IMG/VR virus record: IMGVR_UViG_3300030419_006871
Coordinates: 1-29,456 of that record
DNA: 29,456 nucleotides
DNA from: a virus
Reading direction: 5' to 3' (one strand)
Below, piece by piece: positions 7,728 through 15,347 of this stretch. Under the pieces are notes generated by a model. The model had not been told where the DNA came from. It was given only the letters and a program-made list of their open reading frames with translations, and did not search any database. The translations under genes were made by a program, and so were the position numbers. Positions within the stretch are counted from its first letter, which is position 1. Each line of letters starts with the position of its first letter.

Positions 7728-9254
7728 ATGAACAAAGATGAATTAGAATATGTCAAAGAGAATTATTTTCCAGACTCTTTGAAACTGGAAACTCTGTTTG
7801 AAATAATTGATCAGATTTCTTTAATTAGCGAAGCGCGCGAGCAGAAAGACATCACTTTAAAGCTGCCAATCATTCGCATCTCTGAAAAGATGTGGGGCAC
7901 AGAGGGCACAAAAGACAGAGAGGTCATTCAGAATCTCTTGTCTAGAATTGTCGCTAAAGGCAGCAACTTAACTGAAAAGATACAATATATTAATGAATTC
8001 ATCGAAAATCCTCCGGTGACGGATGACATATCGGAGATTCTTTCTCACATTGTACTCTTGGACACGCTGACCAATATTCTATTGCACTTCAACGCCTCAG
8101 CGGCTGGGTTTGCTTTTGAGGGCTTCCTCGCCGCGCTGCTCAGCGGAACGCAAGTGCCAGCCGGTACCGCTGGAATTCAAGATCTGGTTGACAATGACAG
8201 AAATCCAGTTAGCTTGAAGTTGCTCGGGGAGAAGCCCGGCGATGTACATGGCAGCTATAGAGACCTGGTCGATCACTTTATTGATCCCGGAGGCCTCAAG
8301 CAGGACCCCGAAAGCAATCAGTTTGTTGGTCAAGCCGGCGCCGAAGGCAGAATGACTTATATCGTAGGCTTGAAAACCTTCAAAGAGGCGGGCTCCGGAG
8401 CAGCTTTGACAGGAGCAGACGCTCAGGCAATTAAATTCTATCAGTTTGATTTCAGCCCTAAGACATTTTTAGAGTCTTTGTTGTCTTATAAGAAAAACTA
8501 TAAGCTCTTACTCCTCCCAGAAGATTTAACTTCCGATCCTTCGACACAGCCCGCGCCCACCGAGGATGAGGCCTACGCTCCAATCTCAATGGATACGGAC
8601 GAGGCTAGAGGCTGGATCAAGGGCGGTCCTGGCGGAATGAACCAATATTTAAAAATTTTAGATTCCTATGATGTTGATTACGTGAAGGATCTTCTCGCCC
8701 ATGCCGAGCTGTTAGATGCTGAAGAGCCCCCAAGAGGAAAGAAGTTTAGACTTTATAAAGACGGAGAGCCAGTTGCGTTTGAGAAGTTGCCACCTGGAGA
8801 TTCTCGTTGGAAGACTGTCGGATCTAAGACTTACCAAGGCTATCGCACCTTTAGAGAGTCGGTTGCCATGCTGCGTGCAGCATTGGCTCAGTCTCCAGAG
8901 GATTTTTGGAGCTTGATAGCTAGAACTTCTGGCTATGAGGGCTCAGCCGGCGAGACACAATTTATTGTAAGTAGCCGGTATTATAAAGGAAAATTCTATG
9001 ACCAAGATGGCTTTGGCTATCTAGGGCAAATTAAGATTGGCCAGCAAGCTGTACGTGACCTAGCTGAGCAGTATGTTGATATCTTAAATGAGCAGATCTT
9101 TGAGCTATTTTCTAGAGTCGAAAAACTATCCAATGAAATTAATGCTTACTTTATTGGCGGCGACAAAGAACAAGGCCTGGAAGCTGCTCGCACCGCCGGC
9201 CAGATTGAAAAGCGCCAAAGAACTTATATCAAAAAAGCTGAAGAAAGTCCTTAA
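7728..9254 (+). CDS. 508-aa phage protein with possible PD-(D/E)XK nuclease core
   Basis: A large protein without a recognised product name. Residues about 125-170 read as a nuclease-like core: FEGFLAALL (Glu131), IQDLVD (Asp152) and PVSLKLL (Lys164). The helix-Glu / Asp / x-x-Lys order is that of PD-(D/E)XK endonucleases, although the usual acidic residue two before the Lys is Ser here. The middle (about 280-300) is acidic and Pro-rich, probably a linker. The C-terminal third has YKGKFYDQDGFGYLGQIKIG and a helical tail. It follows clpP by 17 bases with an AGAGG site. It could be a structural or packaging-associated protein carrying a nuclease fold; this is inference from motifs alone. Confidence 0.7.
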   Translation: MNKDELEYVKENYFPDSLKLETLFEIIDQISLISEAREQKDITLKLPIIRISEKMWGTEGTKDREVIQNLLSRIVAKGSNLTEKIQYINEFIENPPVTDDISEILSHIVLLDTLTNILLHFNASAAGFAFEGFLAALLSGTQVPAGTAGIQDLVDNDRNPVSLKLLGEKPGDVHGSYRDLVDHFIDPGGLKQDPESNQFVGQAGAEGRMTYIVGLKTFKEAGSGAALTGADAQAIKFYQFDFSPKTFLESLLSYKKNYKLLLLPEDLTSDPSTQPAPTEDEAYAPISMDTDEARGWIKGGPGGMNQYLKILDSYDVDYVKDLLAHAELLDAEEPPRGKKFRLYKDGEPVAFEKLPPGDSRWKTVGSKTYQGYRTFRESVAMLRAALAQSPEDFWSLIARTSGYEGSAGETQFIVSSRYYKGKFYDQDGFGYLGQIKIGQQAVRDLAEQYVDILNEQIFELFSRVEKLSNEINAYFIGGDKEQGLEAARTAGQIEKRQRTYIKKAEESP

Positions 9255-9279
9255 AAGGGAGCTTTACTTTATCTATAAT
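9251..9279 (+). promoter_or_regulatory. Candidate sigma70-type promoter upstream of groEL
   Basis: TTAAAA (9251-9256), 17 bases, TATAAT (9274-9279). The -10 is part of a perfect inverted repeat TATAAT-GAT-ATTATA (9274-9288). The GroEL gene starts 31 bases downstream with its own ribosome binding site. This element does not match the repeated promoter class right of 16.5 kb. Confidence 0.5.
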
Positions 9280-9310
9280 GATATTATAGTTATATTACAC
9301 AGAGGTGTGC

Positions 9311-10897
9311 ATGTCAAAGATTTATTCTGACGATTTAGATTTACAACAAAGAATACTTAGCGGAGTTAATAAGCTAGCAAACAACGTAGCTGCGACTCTG
9401 GGCCCAAAAGGTAGAAATGTTCTTTTAGCCCGGCCAAGTGGAAGTCCGATTATCACGAAGGATGGTGTAACTGTTGCTAGGTTTGTTGACCTTGAAGATG
9501 CAGTGGAAAATTCTGCCGCGCAGCTACTGAAGCAGGTGGCGATGGAAACAAACTCTCAAGCTGGAGACGGCACTACGACCTCTACTGTTTTGGCGAGAGA
9601 TATTTTGAGAAATAGCCAACGCTATCTAATGGCCGGCTCTTCTCCGATCGAGCTAAAGAGAGGTATGGACAGGGCTTTAAAGAAGGTTGTTGTCTCTATA
9701 GAGTCTCAGTCCCGTCCCGTCACAGATTTGCAGGATGTTGAGCACATCGCTACTATTTCTGCCAACGGTGATCCGAAGATAGGAAAGCTGGTAGCCATGG
9801 CAGTTGACAAGGCCGGCCATGATGGCTCTATTCTTATTGAGGATGCAAAGTCATTTGAAACTTCGCTGGATCTCGTCGAGGGATTTAGATTTGATTCGGG
9901 ATACTTTGCTCAGGCATTTGTCACTAATGAGAGAAAGAATGCAGTAGAGTATGATGATCCTTTTCTGTTGGTTACGGACCATAAAATAGACACCGTGGAA
10001 AAAATCCTTCCAGCCCTGGAGCTGGCTGCACGAGAGAGCAAGCCGCTGGTCATTGTGGCAGAATCCGTCGAAGGGCAAGCGTTGGCTGCGCTGATAATGA
10101 ATACAGTTCGCGGCACCATGAAAGTCGCTGCCGTTAAGGCACCAGGCTACGGCAAGGAGCGAACGGATACGATGAAAGATCTCTGCCTTTCAACTGGCGC
10201 GGCGTTCTTGTCCAGATCTTCAGGGCGAAGCTTGCAGGATGTTGAGTTAGCCGATTTTGGCCTGTGCAAGAAGGTTGAAGTATTGAAAAATCAAACTACC
10301 ATCATGGGAGGCACTGCAGATTGGGATAAAGTCGAAGAAAGAATGGCATCTCTTAAGAGCGAGATTAAGCAGACTGATGATCTCGCTGAGTGTCAAAGAT
10401 TGCAGCACAGGATAACGAGGCTTTCCTCGGGCGTAGCCATTATTAAGGTTGGCGGCTCGACTGAAGTGGAGATGATAGAAAAGAAGCACAGAATAGAAGA
10501 CGCCCTGGAGGCAGTGAAGTCGGCACAGGAGCTAGGGGTCGTCCCAGGCGGCGGCACAACACTATTAAATTGCAGCAGCTTCGAGATTGACGCGGACAAC
10601 GAAGACCAGAATCTAGGCGCCGAAATAGTACGCAAATCCTTGCAGGCACCAATGCGCCAGATGGCGCTAAATGCAGGAGCCAGCCCAGATGTCATAATCA
10701 ACAAAGTATTAGAAAAGAATATGGATGCTAGCGAGAAGTCATTTGGCTGGGATTTTAAAAATGAAGAAGTTGTGAACATGTTCGAAGAGGGCATTATCGA
10801 CCCAGCAAAAGTTACTAGTGTGGCGGTGAGAAACGCAGTTTCGGTGGCTTCCACCCTCATGACAACGAGCAACGCTATAATAGAGGTAGAAAAATGA
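9311..10897 (+). CDS. groEL: GroEL-type chaperonin (Hsp60)
   Basis: A 528-aa group I chaperonin subunit, which forms ring assemblies that fold proteins with ATP. Family landmarks: NVAATLGPKGRNVLL, the nucleotide motif AGDGTTTSTVLA (about residues 84-95), VKAPGYGKERTDTMKDL in the apical domain, RIEDALEAVKSA with the hydrolysis Asp near 397 (E. coli D398), and ELGVVPGGGTTLL. The protein ends without the flexible GGM-repeat tail of E. coli GroEL. No GroES-like gene is visible nearby, so it may use a host or distant phage co-chaperonin. ATG 9311 has AGAGG five bases upstream; a GTG six bases earlier is less likely. It overlaps the next gene by four bases (ATGA). Confidence 0.97.
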   Translation: MSKIYSDDLDLQQRILSGVNKLANNVAATLGPKGRNVLLARPSGSPIITKDGVTVARFVDLEDAVENSAAQLLKQVAMETNSQAGDGTTTSTVLARDILRNSQRYLMAGSSPIELKRGMDRALKKVVVSIESQSRPVTDLQDVEHIATISANGDPKIGKLVAMAVDKAGHDGSILIEDAKSFETSLDLVEGFRFDSGYFAQAFVTNERKNAVEYDDPFLLVTDHKIDTVEKILPALELAARESKPLVIVAESVEGQALAALIMNTVRGTMKVAAVKAPGYGKERTDTMKDLCLSTGAAFLSRSSGRSLQDVELADFGLCKKVEVLKNQTTIMGGTADWDKVEERMASLKSEIKQTDDLAECQRLQHRITRLSSGVAIIKVGGSTEVEMIEKKHRIEDALEAVKSAQELGVVPGGGTTLLNCSSFEIDADNEDQNLGAEIVRKSLQAPMRQMALNAGASPDVIINKVLEKNMDASEKSFGWDFKNEEVVNMFEEGIIDPAKVTSVAVRNAVSVASTLMTTSNAIIEVEK

Positions 10898-11190
10898 GAG
10901 TAAAAGTTTCCTATACGGTAGACATTGAGGAAGTTTCAAGCTTGGTCCAAGACTTGTTGTCTTCCATTAGATCACGGCTAACAAAGCACAGTGATGTGAG
11001 CGCTAGCGTTTTCACTCCGGAAAAGACTATTGAAAGTTTATTAGAGATTCAGAGGGATATTTCTGTAGTAGAGGCGCAAACCTCTGATTGTATCAATATA
11101 ATCCAGGGGTTCCTGAGCGCCTTGAACGAGCATAGTCAGGCAGAAGAAGCGCCTGATTTGTCGCCGGAGACCATTGATGAAGAAAATTAA
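10894..11190 (+). CDS. Hypothetical protein downstream of groEL
   Basis: A 98-aa acidic, mostly helical protein of unknown function, translationally coupled to groEL through an ATGA overlap. A short N-terminal strand-like segment (VKVSYTVDIEEV) is followed by two predicted helices and an acidic tail rich in Glu and Asp. It has none of the GroES features (mobile loop, beta-barrel pattern), so it is not a recognisable co-chaperonin, although its position makes a GroEL-related role worth testing. Confidence 0.75.
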   Translation: MRVKVSYTVDIEEVSSLVQDLLSSIRSRLTKHSDVSASVFTPEKTIESLLEIQRDISVVEAQTSDCINIIQGFLSALNEHSQAEEAPDLSPETIDEEN

Positions 11191-11389
11191 TTCAGGAGAT
11201 TTGGTCTACATTCCAGCAGAGGTTGTTTTGCGTGCAACAAGTGCAGATAACAGTCGTGTTGTTGAAAGATGGGTTAAGCTTGATAAGCCTAAAAGCCTTC
11301 TGGTGACCAATGTCTATGAAGAAGTATATCAAGTTTATTATGAAAATAAAAATTGGCTAGTAGAAAAAAATAAAGTTTACGAGGTTTAA
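11177..11389 (+). CDS. Small GDLV (SH3/KOW-like) protein
   Basis: A 70-aa protein opening with MKKINSGDLVYIPAEVV, the same short beta-barrel opening (x-G-D-L-V) found in the large family at 16.5-29 kb. Here it stands alone in the left half. ATG 11177 overlaps the upstream gene by 14 bases. The C-terminal half (VYQVYYENKNWLVEKNKVYEV) is compatible with two beta strands. Function unknown. Confidence 0.7.
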   Translation: MKKINSGDLVYIPAEVVLRATSADNSRVVERWVKLDKPKSLLVTNVYEEVYQVYYENKNWLVEKNKVYEV

Positions 11390-11686
11390 ATGATAAAACT
11401 AACAGAAGTGCGTCAATCTGCTGGATCGTACGATTCCGAAAAGCGAACGGTGATTTCAAGCCACTCCCTTCAAAGTATATATCTAAATGAAGAATATATT
11501 TTTTTAATGAGAGAAAATAAGATGCTGAAAAAGAAGGTTTTAAATGATCCAGCGCTGTCAGGGCTTAGTAGAGATATTGCTATTACGCAGCTATCCTTAG
11601 CCTCTCCCGGCACCGCGCCTCTCTTGATAAATGTCGTAGGGAGTGTCGAGCAGGTGCTAGAAGCTATCAATAAAGCGAAAAATTAA
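11390..11686 (+). CDS. Hypothetical protein
   Basis: A 98-aa protein of unknown function, beginning immediately after the upstream stop. It has a strand-rich first third (KRTVISSHSLQSIYLNEEYIFLMRENKML), a middle containing LSRDIAITQLSLASPG, and a C-terminal helix (VEQVLEAINKAKN). Its stop overlaps the glutaredoxin start (TAATG), so it belongs to the same unit. No catalytic motif seen. Confidence 0.7.
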   Translation: MIKLTEVRQSAGSYDSEKRTVISSHSLQSIYLNEEYIFLMRENKMLKKKVLNDPALSGLSRDIAITQLSLASPGTAPLLINVVGSVEQVLEAINKAKN

Positions 11687-11937
11687 TGAAATATGTGGTG
11701 TTTTGCAAGAAAACCTGTCCGTTTTGTGTCAAGGCATTAGAAGTCTTGCAAGAAAAGGAATTGCCTTTTTATTCGGTTAATTTTGATGAAGATTCTGAGA
11801 TCCTTCTACAGGAGATGAAGACTGCCTATGATTGGCCAACCGTCCCGATGATTTTTCTTAGAGAAGATGAGAAAGTGATTAAATTTATTGGTGGCTATAC
11901 AGATCTTATGGAGTGGCTGGAACTTGGAGAAAGTTGA
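11686..11937 (+). CDS. Glutaredoxin
   Basis: An 83-aa dithiol glutaredoxin, a small thioredoxin-fold redox protein. The active site is TCPFC (Cys11, Cys14), the cis-proline is in TVPMIF (Pro54), and FIGGYTDL (about residues 67-74) matches the glutathione-binding GG-x-D region. In phages such proteins commonly keep ribonucleotide reductase reduced; no reductase gene is in this window, so the partner is unknown. The start overlaps the upstream stop. Confidence 0.94.
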   Translation: MKYVVFCKKTCPFCVKALEVLQEKELPFYSVNFDEDSEILLQEMKTAYDWPTVPMIFLREDEKVIKFIGGYTDLMEWLELGES

Positions 11938-12283
11938 TGTCTATACTCTCCCCATAAGCTCTGTATTTGAAATGGTGGATGAGACAAAAAGTCAAATATC
12001 TACTACCAAGGAATTTTTGGTTGATTTGCTTCAGCAGCAGGATAAGGCAGATGATTATTTTCTCTTGCCTCTTGTGGTGGAAATACTAGCATCAAACTAT
12101 TCCATACAAAAATTATTAGAAAGAGAAGTTCAAAATGCAGTGTTCCACGAAACAGAAGAAGGAACCAGCCAGGATATTATTTTATTGAAAGAAGTTGTCG
12201 GCGCATTAAGCAACCTTTTGATAAGCAGATATCAAGCAAATTTGGAATTAAATGCACTTTCGCGGTCCATAAGTGTGCATTAA
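11924..12283 (+). CDS. Hypothetical helical protein, start uncertain
   Basis: About 119 aa, mostly helical and acidic. The frame is clearly coding from KVDVYTLPISSVFEMVDETK onward, but there is no ATG near the glutaredoxin stop in this frame. TTG 11924 (GGAG ten bases upstream) is the best start; ATG 11972 would give a shorter 103-aa product without a good ribosome binding site. The segment IILLKEVVGALSNLLISRYQ is a long amphipathic helix. Function unknown. Confidence 0.6.
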   Translation: MEKVDVYTLPISSVFEMVDETKSQISTTKEFLVDLLQQQDKADDYFLLPLVVEILASNYSIQKLLEREVQNAVFHETEEGTSQDIILLKEVVGALSNLLISRYQANLELNALSRSISVH

Positions 12284-12331
12284 GTAAAAAAGTTTTATCT
12301 TTTTGTCAAAAAAGTTAATAATTAAATTAGA

Positions 12332-12353
12332 GCATGCAAAGATCTTTGTGTGC
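12332..12353. promoter_or_regulatory. Near-palindrome upstream of PAP2 gene
   Basis: A 22-base near-palindrome centred on AAAGATCTTT, with flanks GCATGC and GTGTGC. As RNA it forms a 9-bp stem (two G-U pairs) with a GATC loop. It lies in the 104-base gap before the PAP2 gene, 35 bases ahead of its start. It could be an operator or an mRNA hairpin. It has no T-run, so it is not a standard terminator. A TTGTCA at 12303-12308 lacks a convincing -10. Confidence 0.4.
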
Positions 12354-12387
12354 TAGTCTAACTCTCTGAGCCGAAAGGAATTGCTCT

Positions 12388-13023
12388 ATGTCAAGAATAA
12401 AGAAAGCGACATACACAAGTTTGTTGTTTTTAGTTTATCTTACCGTATACACAGCAATACAATATTTCGTACAAAAAAACGACTTGACGCTCTGGACTAC
12501 TCTTGACGCTTCCATACCGTTCATGCCCGAGTTTGTCTGGCTATATCATACGCTACCGTTGAGTATATTTATGGTTATGGTTTGCTTTATTCAAAGTCGT
12601 CACTTGTTCATGGTGACCTTCTGGGCGTGTATTATAGCTTGCGCTGCAATGTCTATATTGCACATAAGCTTTCCGGTATTCTACCCGAGAGAGGATTTTT
12701 TGGTCTTCAATGCGCATGAGTATCTTTTACACTTAACTCAACAGCTTGATGCAGCCAGCAATACATTCCCTTCTGGCCACGTGGCTTTTTCTTGGCTCAT
12801 GTATTTCGCGGCTAGGCAGACGAAGATGGCTAGAGAGTGGCCAACCGTAAGTTATGTGTTCATGCTCTGGGCGATAGGTATTTCACTTTCAACTTTAGTT
12901 ATAAAACAGCATTTTGTTGTGGATGTTCTGTCTGGATGGTTCACTGCCGCGCTTAGTTTCTACACAGCTAAACTTTTTATTGTCGAACAGCGGACCAGCG
13001 CCCTAGTTACTGGTGAGGGATGA
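12388..13023 (+). CDS. PAP2-family membrane phosphatase
   Basis: A 211-aa integral membrane protein of the phosphatidic acid phosphatase type 2 family, which dephosphorylates lipid phosphates at the membrane surface. Motif C2 is PSGH (128-131) and motif C3 is ST-x5-H-x3-D (168-179), holding the expected catalytic His131, His175 and Asp179. Hydrophobic segments at about 10-28, 55-68, 76-92, 131-142, 152-172 and 180-196 suggest six membrane passes. Motif C1 (Kx6RP) is not obvious; FPVFYPRED near 95-103 may stand in its place, as in divergent PAP2-like transferases. The start ATG 12388 has an AAGGAA site. Substrate unknown; lipid or undecaprenyl-pyrophosphate remodelling are options. Confidence 0.88.
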   Translation: MSRIKKATYTSLLFLVYLTVYTAIQYFVQKNDLTLWTTLDASIPFMPEFVWLYHTLPLSIFMVMVCFIQSRHLFMVTFWACIIACAAMSILHISFPVFYPREDFLVFNAHEYLLHLTQQLDAASNTFPSGHVAFSWLMYFAARQTKMAREWPTVSYVFMLWAIGISLSTLVIKQHFVVDVLSGWFTAALSFYTAKLFIVEQRTSALVTGEG

Positions 13024-13044
13024 GATAATTAAAGAGAGACGACG

Positions 13045-13065
13045 GCTGATAATTCTGTTATCAGC
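13045..13065 (+). promoter_or_regulatory. Perfect 8-bp hairpin before deformylase gene
   Basis: GCTGATAA / TTATCAGC with a five-base loop (TTCTG), in the short gap between the PAP2 and peptide deformylase genes. It is followed by a weak mixed T-rich stretch rather than a clean T-run, so it may be a weak terminator or an mRNA element affecting deformylase translation, whose own ribosome binding site is poor. Confidence 0.5.
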
Positions 13066-13086
13066 GCTGGTTGTAAATTTGTTCTT

Positions 13087-13575
13087 ATGTTTGTGGATAT
13101 TGCTATCAGGGAACTAAGCAAAGTGAAATATGTCACTGATGAACAGCTGCTAAGAAGAGAATGTAAGCCGTGCAAAAACACAACGGCTGGCATCTTCGCC
13201 GGCGAGCGACTTCTAGAGATTCTTGCTGAGAATAAAGACGGCGTAGGTCTAGCGGCCAACCAAGTTGGTATTGATTTGGCAGTGTGTGTCATCAACGTTA
13301 CAAGGCCGATAATCCTTGTCAATCCGAAGATTGTAGGAAAGTTTGGAAAAAGTTTCTTTCAGGAAGCTTGCCTATCGTTTCCAGGTGACTACATTATAAC
13401 AGAGCGATGGACAGACATTATCGTATCAGATGACTACAACAAGAAGGATCTGGTTTTTTCTTTCGAGAAGAGCCCCTTGGAGTGTGTATGCGTACAGCAT
13501 GAAATTGATCATTTGAATGGCATAGTAATGTCAGACAGAGCAGTAGACCCGGAGATTTTTGATGTCAAAATTTGA
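13087..13575 (+). CDS. def: Peptide deformylase
   Basis: A 162-aa metallohydrolase that removes the formyl group from the N-terminal methionine of new proteins. Motif 1 is GVGLAANQ (52-59), motif 2 EACLS (93-97; usual EGCLS) and motif 3 HEIDH (138-142). Metal ligands are Cys95, His138 and His142, with catalytic Glu139. All key residues are present, so the enzyme should be active. Phage deformylases are known from marine viruses and may speed maturation of phage or photosystem proteins in cyanobacterial hosts; the host here is unknown. ATG 13087 lacks a strong ribosome binding site. The end overlaps the next small gene. Confidence 0.95.
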   Translation: MFVDIAIRELSKVKYVTDEQLLRRECKPCKNTTAGIFAGERLLEILAENKDGVGLAANQVGIDLAVCVINVTRPIILVNPKIVGKFGKSFFQEACLSFPGDYIITERWTDIIVSDDYNKKDLVFSFEKSPLECVCVQHEIDHLNGIVMSDRAVDPEIFDVKI

Positions 13576-13723
13576 AACTAAGAAGAAGACAAGACAGGGA
13601 AATGGAAAATTCTCGAAGACTCCCAAAGCTGGTGGAGAAACCTTTCATGGCAACCATCGGTCAGGCAGTCCGCCAAGCGCCGCGCGAAGAAGAAAAAAGC
13701 CGAGCCGAGGCCAAGGCAAATGA
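13562..13723 (+). CDS. Small basic protein (53 aa)
   Basis: A very basic 53-aa protein beginning MSKFETKKKTRQGNGKFSK and ending in RRRKKPSRGQGK, rich in Lys, Arg, Gly and Ser, with no hydrophobic core. The reading frame is chosen over a competing frame (ATG 13572) because of its overlap style: it starts 14 bases before the deformylase stop, and its TGA overlaps the next ATG. Composition fits a nucleic-acid-binding or virion core peptide; function unknown. Confidence 0.7.
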   Translation: MSKFETKKKTRQGNGKFSKTPKAGGETFHGNHRSGSPPSAARRRKKPSRGQGK

Positions 13724-13851
13724 GCGAAGAGCAGCCATATTTGAGAGTTCCGCTTGAGCCCCCAAGAGAGTGGCTGGAAAAACTGGAAGAGAGAGACGAC
13801 GAAGAAGAGCAAGAAAGCGAAAACGAGCATGTGGTAATATTACAGCTTTAA
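13720..13851 (+). CDS. Small acidic protein (43 aa)
   Basis: A 43-aa strongly acidic protein (ERDDEEEQESENE) coupled to the preceding basic peptide by an ATGA overlap. The N-terminal part is Pro-rich (YLRVPLEPPREW) and the last residues are a hydrophobic strand-like HVVILQL. A basic/acidic pair in tandem could form a complex (inference). A similar layout (Pro-rich start, acidic middle, HVVVIEL end) is seen in the gene at 28201. Confidence 0.65.
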   Translation: MSEEQPYLRVPLEPPREWLEKLEERDDEEEQESENEHVVILQL

Positions 13852-13887
13852 TATTCGTGAGTATTTATTTGCAGGAGTAACATAGCG

Positions 13888-14055
13888 ATGCGCGTTTATG
13901 TTCCCGATAAGCGGGACAAGGTTATTACCGAAGTTTTGAAAGAGCTTTACCTTTTAAGACAATCAGTTGATTTTCAATCGGGCACACCCGATTCTAGAAT
14001 TAAATTGATTGACTCTATAAGAGGCAAGTTGCTTGATCTAACTGAGAATTCTTAA
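13888..14055 (+). CDS. Hypothetical 55-aa protein
   Basis: A short protein, RVYVPDKRDKVITEVLKELY then SRIKLIDSIRGKLLDL, probably two amphipathic helices. GGAG lies ten bases upstream of the ATG. It stands between the small acidic gene and the lipoprotein gene. No family recognised. Confidence 0.6.
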   Translation: MRVYVPDKRDKVITEVLKELYLLRQSVDFQSGTPDSRIKLIDSIRGKLLDLTENS

Positions 14056-14060
14056 AGAGG

Positions 14061-14291
14061 ATGATAAAAAAAATGAGAATTATTATACTAGCAGCAACTC
14101 TAATGCTTGCTAGCGGGTGTGAGATCGCTTTCACATCGCCGGCGACAAGTGATGATATTGAAACAGGTCAAGAAATTGACACCGAAGACACGACGGAACA
14201 GGAAGAGAACTGTTTTTACAACCGAATTGACGACTTGTGGATTATCTTTCCAATGTATAGATATCTGCCGCCTATCACAAGATACGCATAA
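14061..14291 (+). CDS. Small lipoprotein
   Basis: A 76-aa secreted lipoprotein: a basic start (MIKKMR), a hydrophobic stretch IIILAATLML and lipobox LASG-C (Cys20), the signal peptidase II site. The mature part is acidic, with a Thr/Glu/Asp-rich linker and a second Cys (ENCFYNR). The ribosome binding site AAAGAGG directly abuts ATG 14061, so the in-frame ATG at 14073 may be the real start; both keep the signal. Phage lipoproteins of this size include Rz1-like outer spanins and superinfection-exclusion proteins; neither can be assigned here. Confidence 0.75.
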   Translation: MIKKMRIIILAATLMLASGCEIAFTSPATSDDIETGQEIDTEDTTEQEENCFYNRIDDLWIIFPMYRYLPPITRYA

Positions 14292-14300
14292 CAAAAACAT

Positions 14301-14387
14301 GGCCCTGTGGTGGAATTGGCATACACAACAGACTTAAAATCTGTCGCCTAGTTAGGCTTGCGGGTTCGAGTCCCGCCGGGGCTACCA
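14301..14387 (+). tRNA. tRNA-Leu (UAA)
   Basis: Full cloverleaf with the CCA end encoded. Acceptor GGCCCTG pairs with CGGGGCT (with G-U pairs); the anticodon stem ACAGA/TCTGT holds the loop CTTAAAA, anticodon TAA at 14335-14337; a class II long variable arm (GTCGCCTAGTTAGGCT region) and T arm GCGGG/CCCGC with TTCGAGT follow. Reads UUA and, by wobble, UUG. Confidence 0.96.
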
Positions 14388-14399
14388 AACGAGGTATAT

Positions 14400-15347
14400 A
14401 TGTACAATCTAGGATACGCATGTATCAACATGGGCTTGAGCAGCCAACCCAAGTCTAGGAGAATCACGACAAATCGATCGATGATTCGCAGAACTTTTCT
14501 GAGCAAAGGCTTGCCCTATGCTTCTGAACTAGCCCTTCAAAACTGTTTAGATCTTGAAAGAATTATTCAGTGGAACGAAGACAACGATATTAAGTTTTAT
14601 CGTATGTCATCAGATATTATTCCGTGGCATAGTGAGTATGAGCTAGAACAACTACCAGATTTCACTGCAATTGCTGAGTCGCTAGCACGCTCCGGCGCCC
14701 TTGCACACAGCTACGGACAACGTATTACCACGCACCCAGGGCCGTTTAATAAGCTAACCAGCCCAACGGCACATGTTGTCATCAACACGATCATCGATCT
14801 AGAGAACCATGGCAGGATTTTTGATCTGATGGGTCTAGCACGCTCTCCGTACGCAAAAATAAACATTCACGTCGGCGCGCACTACAACAACAAGCCAATG
14901 GCAATCGGTAATTTTTGTCGTAACTTCGAAAGTCTCACTGAGTCCGTACGCTCCCGGCTAACCGTCGAAAACGACGACAAGGCTAGCCTGTACTCGACAA
15001 AAGAACTATATGATGAGATCTATAGTCGCATTGGTATCCCAATTGTTTTTGATTATCACCACCACAAGTTTTGCACTGGCGATCTGGACGAGGAGGAGGC
15101 GCTACTTACAGCGTGTATGACGTGGGGTGATGTGCGGCCTGTTGTTCACTATTCGCAATCTAGATCAATTGAATACAACGATCCAAAAATCAGAGACAAC
15201 GCACATTCAGACTCCTACTGGAAGCCGATTAAGCTTTACAATCTGGATCTGGATGTTATGTTAGAATGCAAGCACAAAGAGCTAGGTCTCTTTAAGATGC
15301 GAGAACTAATGGAGGAAGAGAATGAACGAATTCGCAAGGCTGCATAG
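14400..15347 (+). CDS. uvsE: UV damage endonuclease (UvdE/UvsE family)
   Basis: A 315-aa TIM-barrel metal-dependent endonuclease that nicks DNA 5' of UV photoproducts and some other lesions, starting an excision repair route separate from UvrABC. Family blocks in order: LGYACIN at the N-terminus, RIIQWNEDNDIKFYRMSSDIIPW, YGQRITTHPGPFNKL, INIHVGAHYNNK, RLTVENDD, VFDYHHHKF and HYSQSR, which provide the His/Glu/Asp metal ligands. ATG 14400 has GAGG nine bases ahead, just after the tRNA; an upstream in-frame start would lie inside the tRNA. The 3' end overlaps a small membrane-peptide gene. It points to a phage exposed to sunlight or carrying its own DNA repair. Confidence 0.94.
   Translation: MYNLGYACINMGLSSQPKSRRITTNRSMIRRTFLSKGLPYASELALQNCLDLERIIQWNEDNDIKFYRMSSDIIPWHSEYELEQLPDFTAIAESLARSGALAHSYGQRITTHPGPFNKLTSPTAHVVINTIIDLENHGRIFDLMGLARSPYAKINIHVGAHYNNKPMAIGNFCRNFESLTESVRSRLTVENDDKASLYSTKELYDEIYSRIGIPIVFDYHHHKFCTGDLDEEEALLTACMTWGDVRPVVHYSQSRSIEYNDPKIRDNAHSDSYWKPIKLYNLDLDVMLECKHKELGLFKMRELMEEENERIRKAA

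Noticed and set aside
10393-10872. 159-aa open frame on the - strand inside groEL
   Set aside because: Lies wholly within a conserved GroEL coding region and has no protein-like features of its own.
13572-13757. 61-aa basic reading beginning MKLRRRQDRE
   Set aside because: Two other frames give a pair of short genes (13562 and 13720) with stop/start overlap and clearer composition; this frame crosses both.
13861-13875. Possible second late promoter (GTATTTATTTGC)
   Set aside because: Does not match TATAAATA on either strand.
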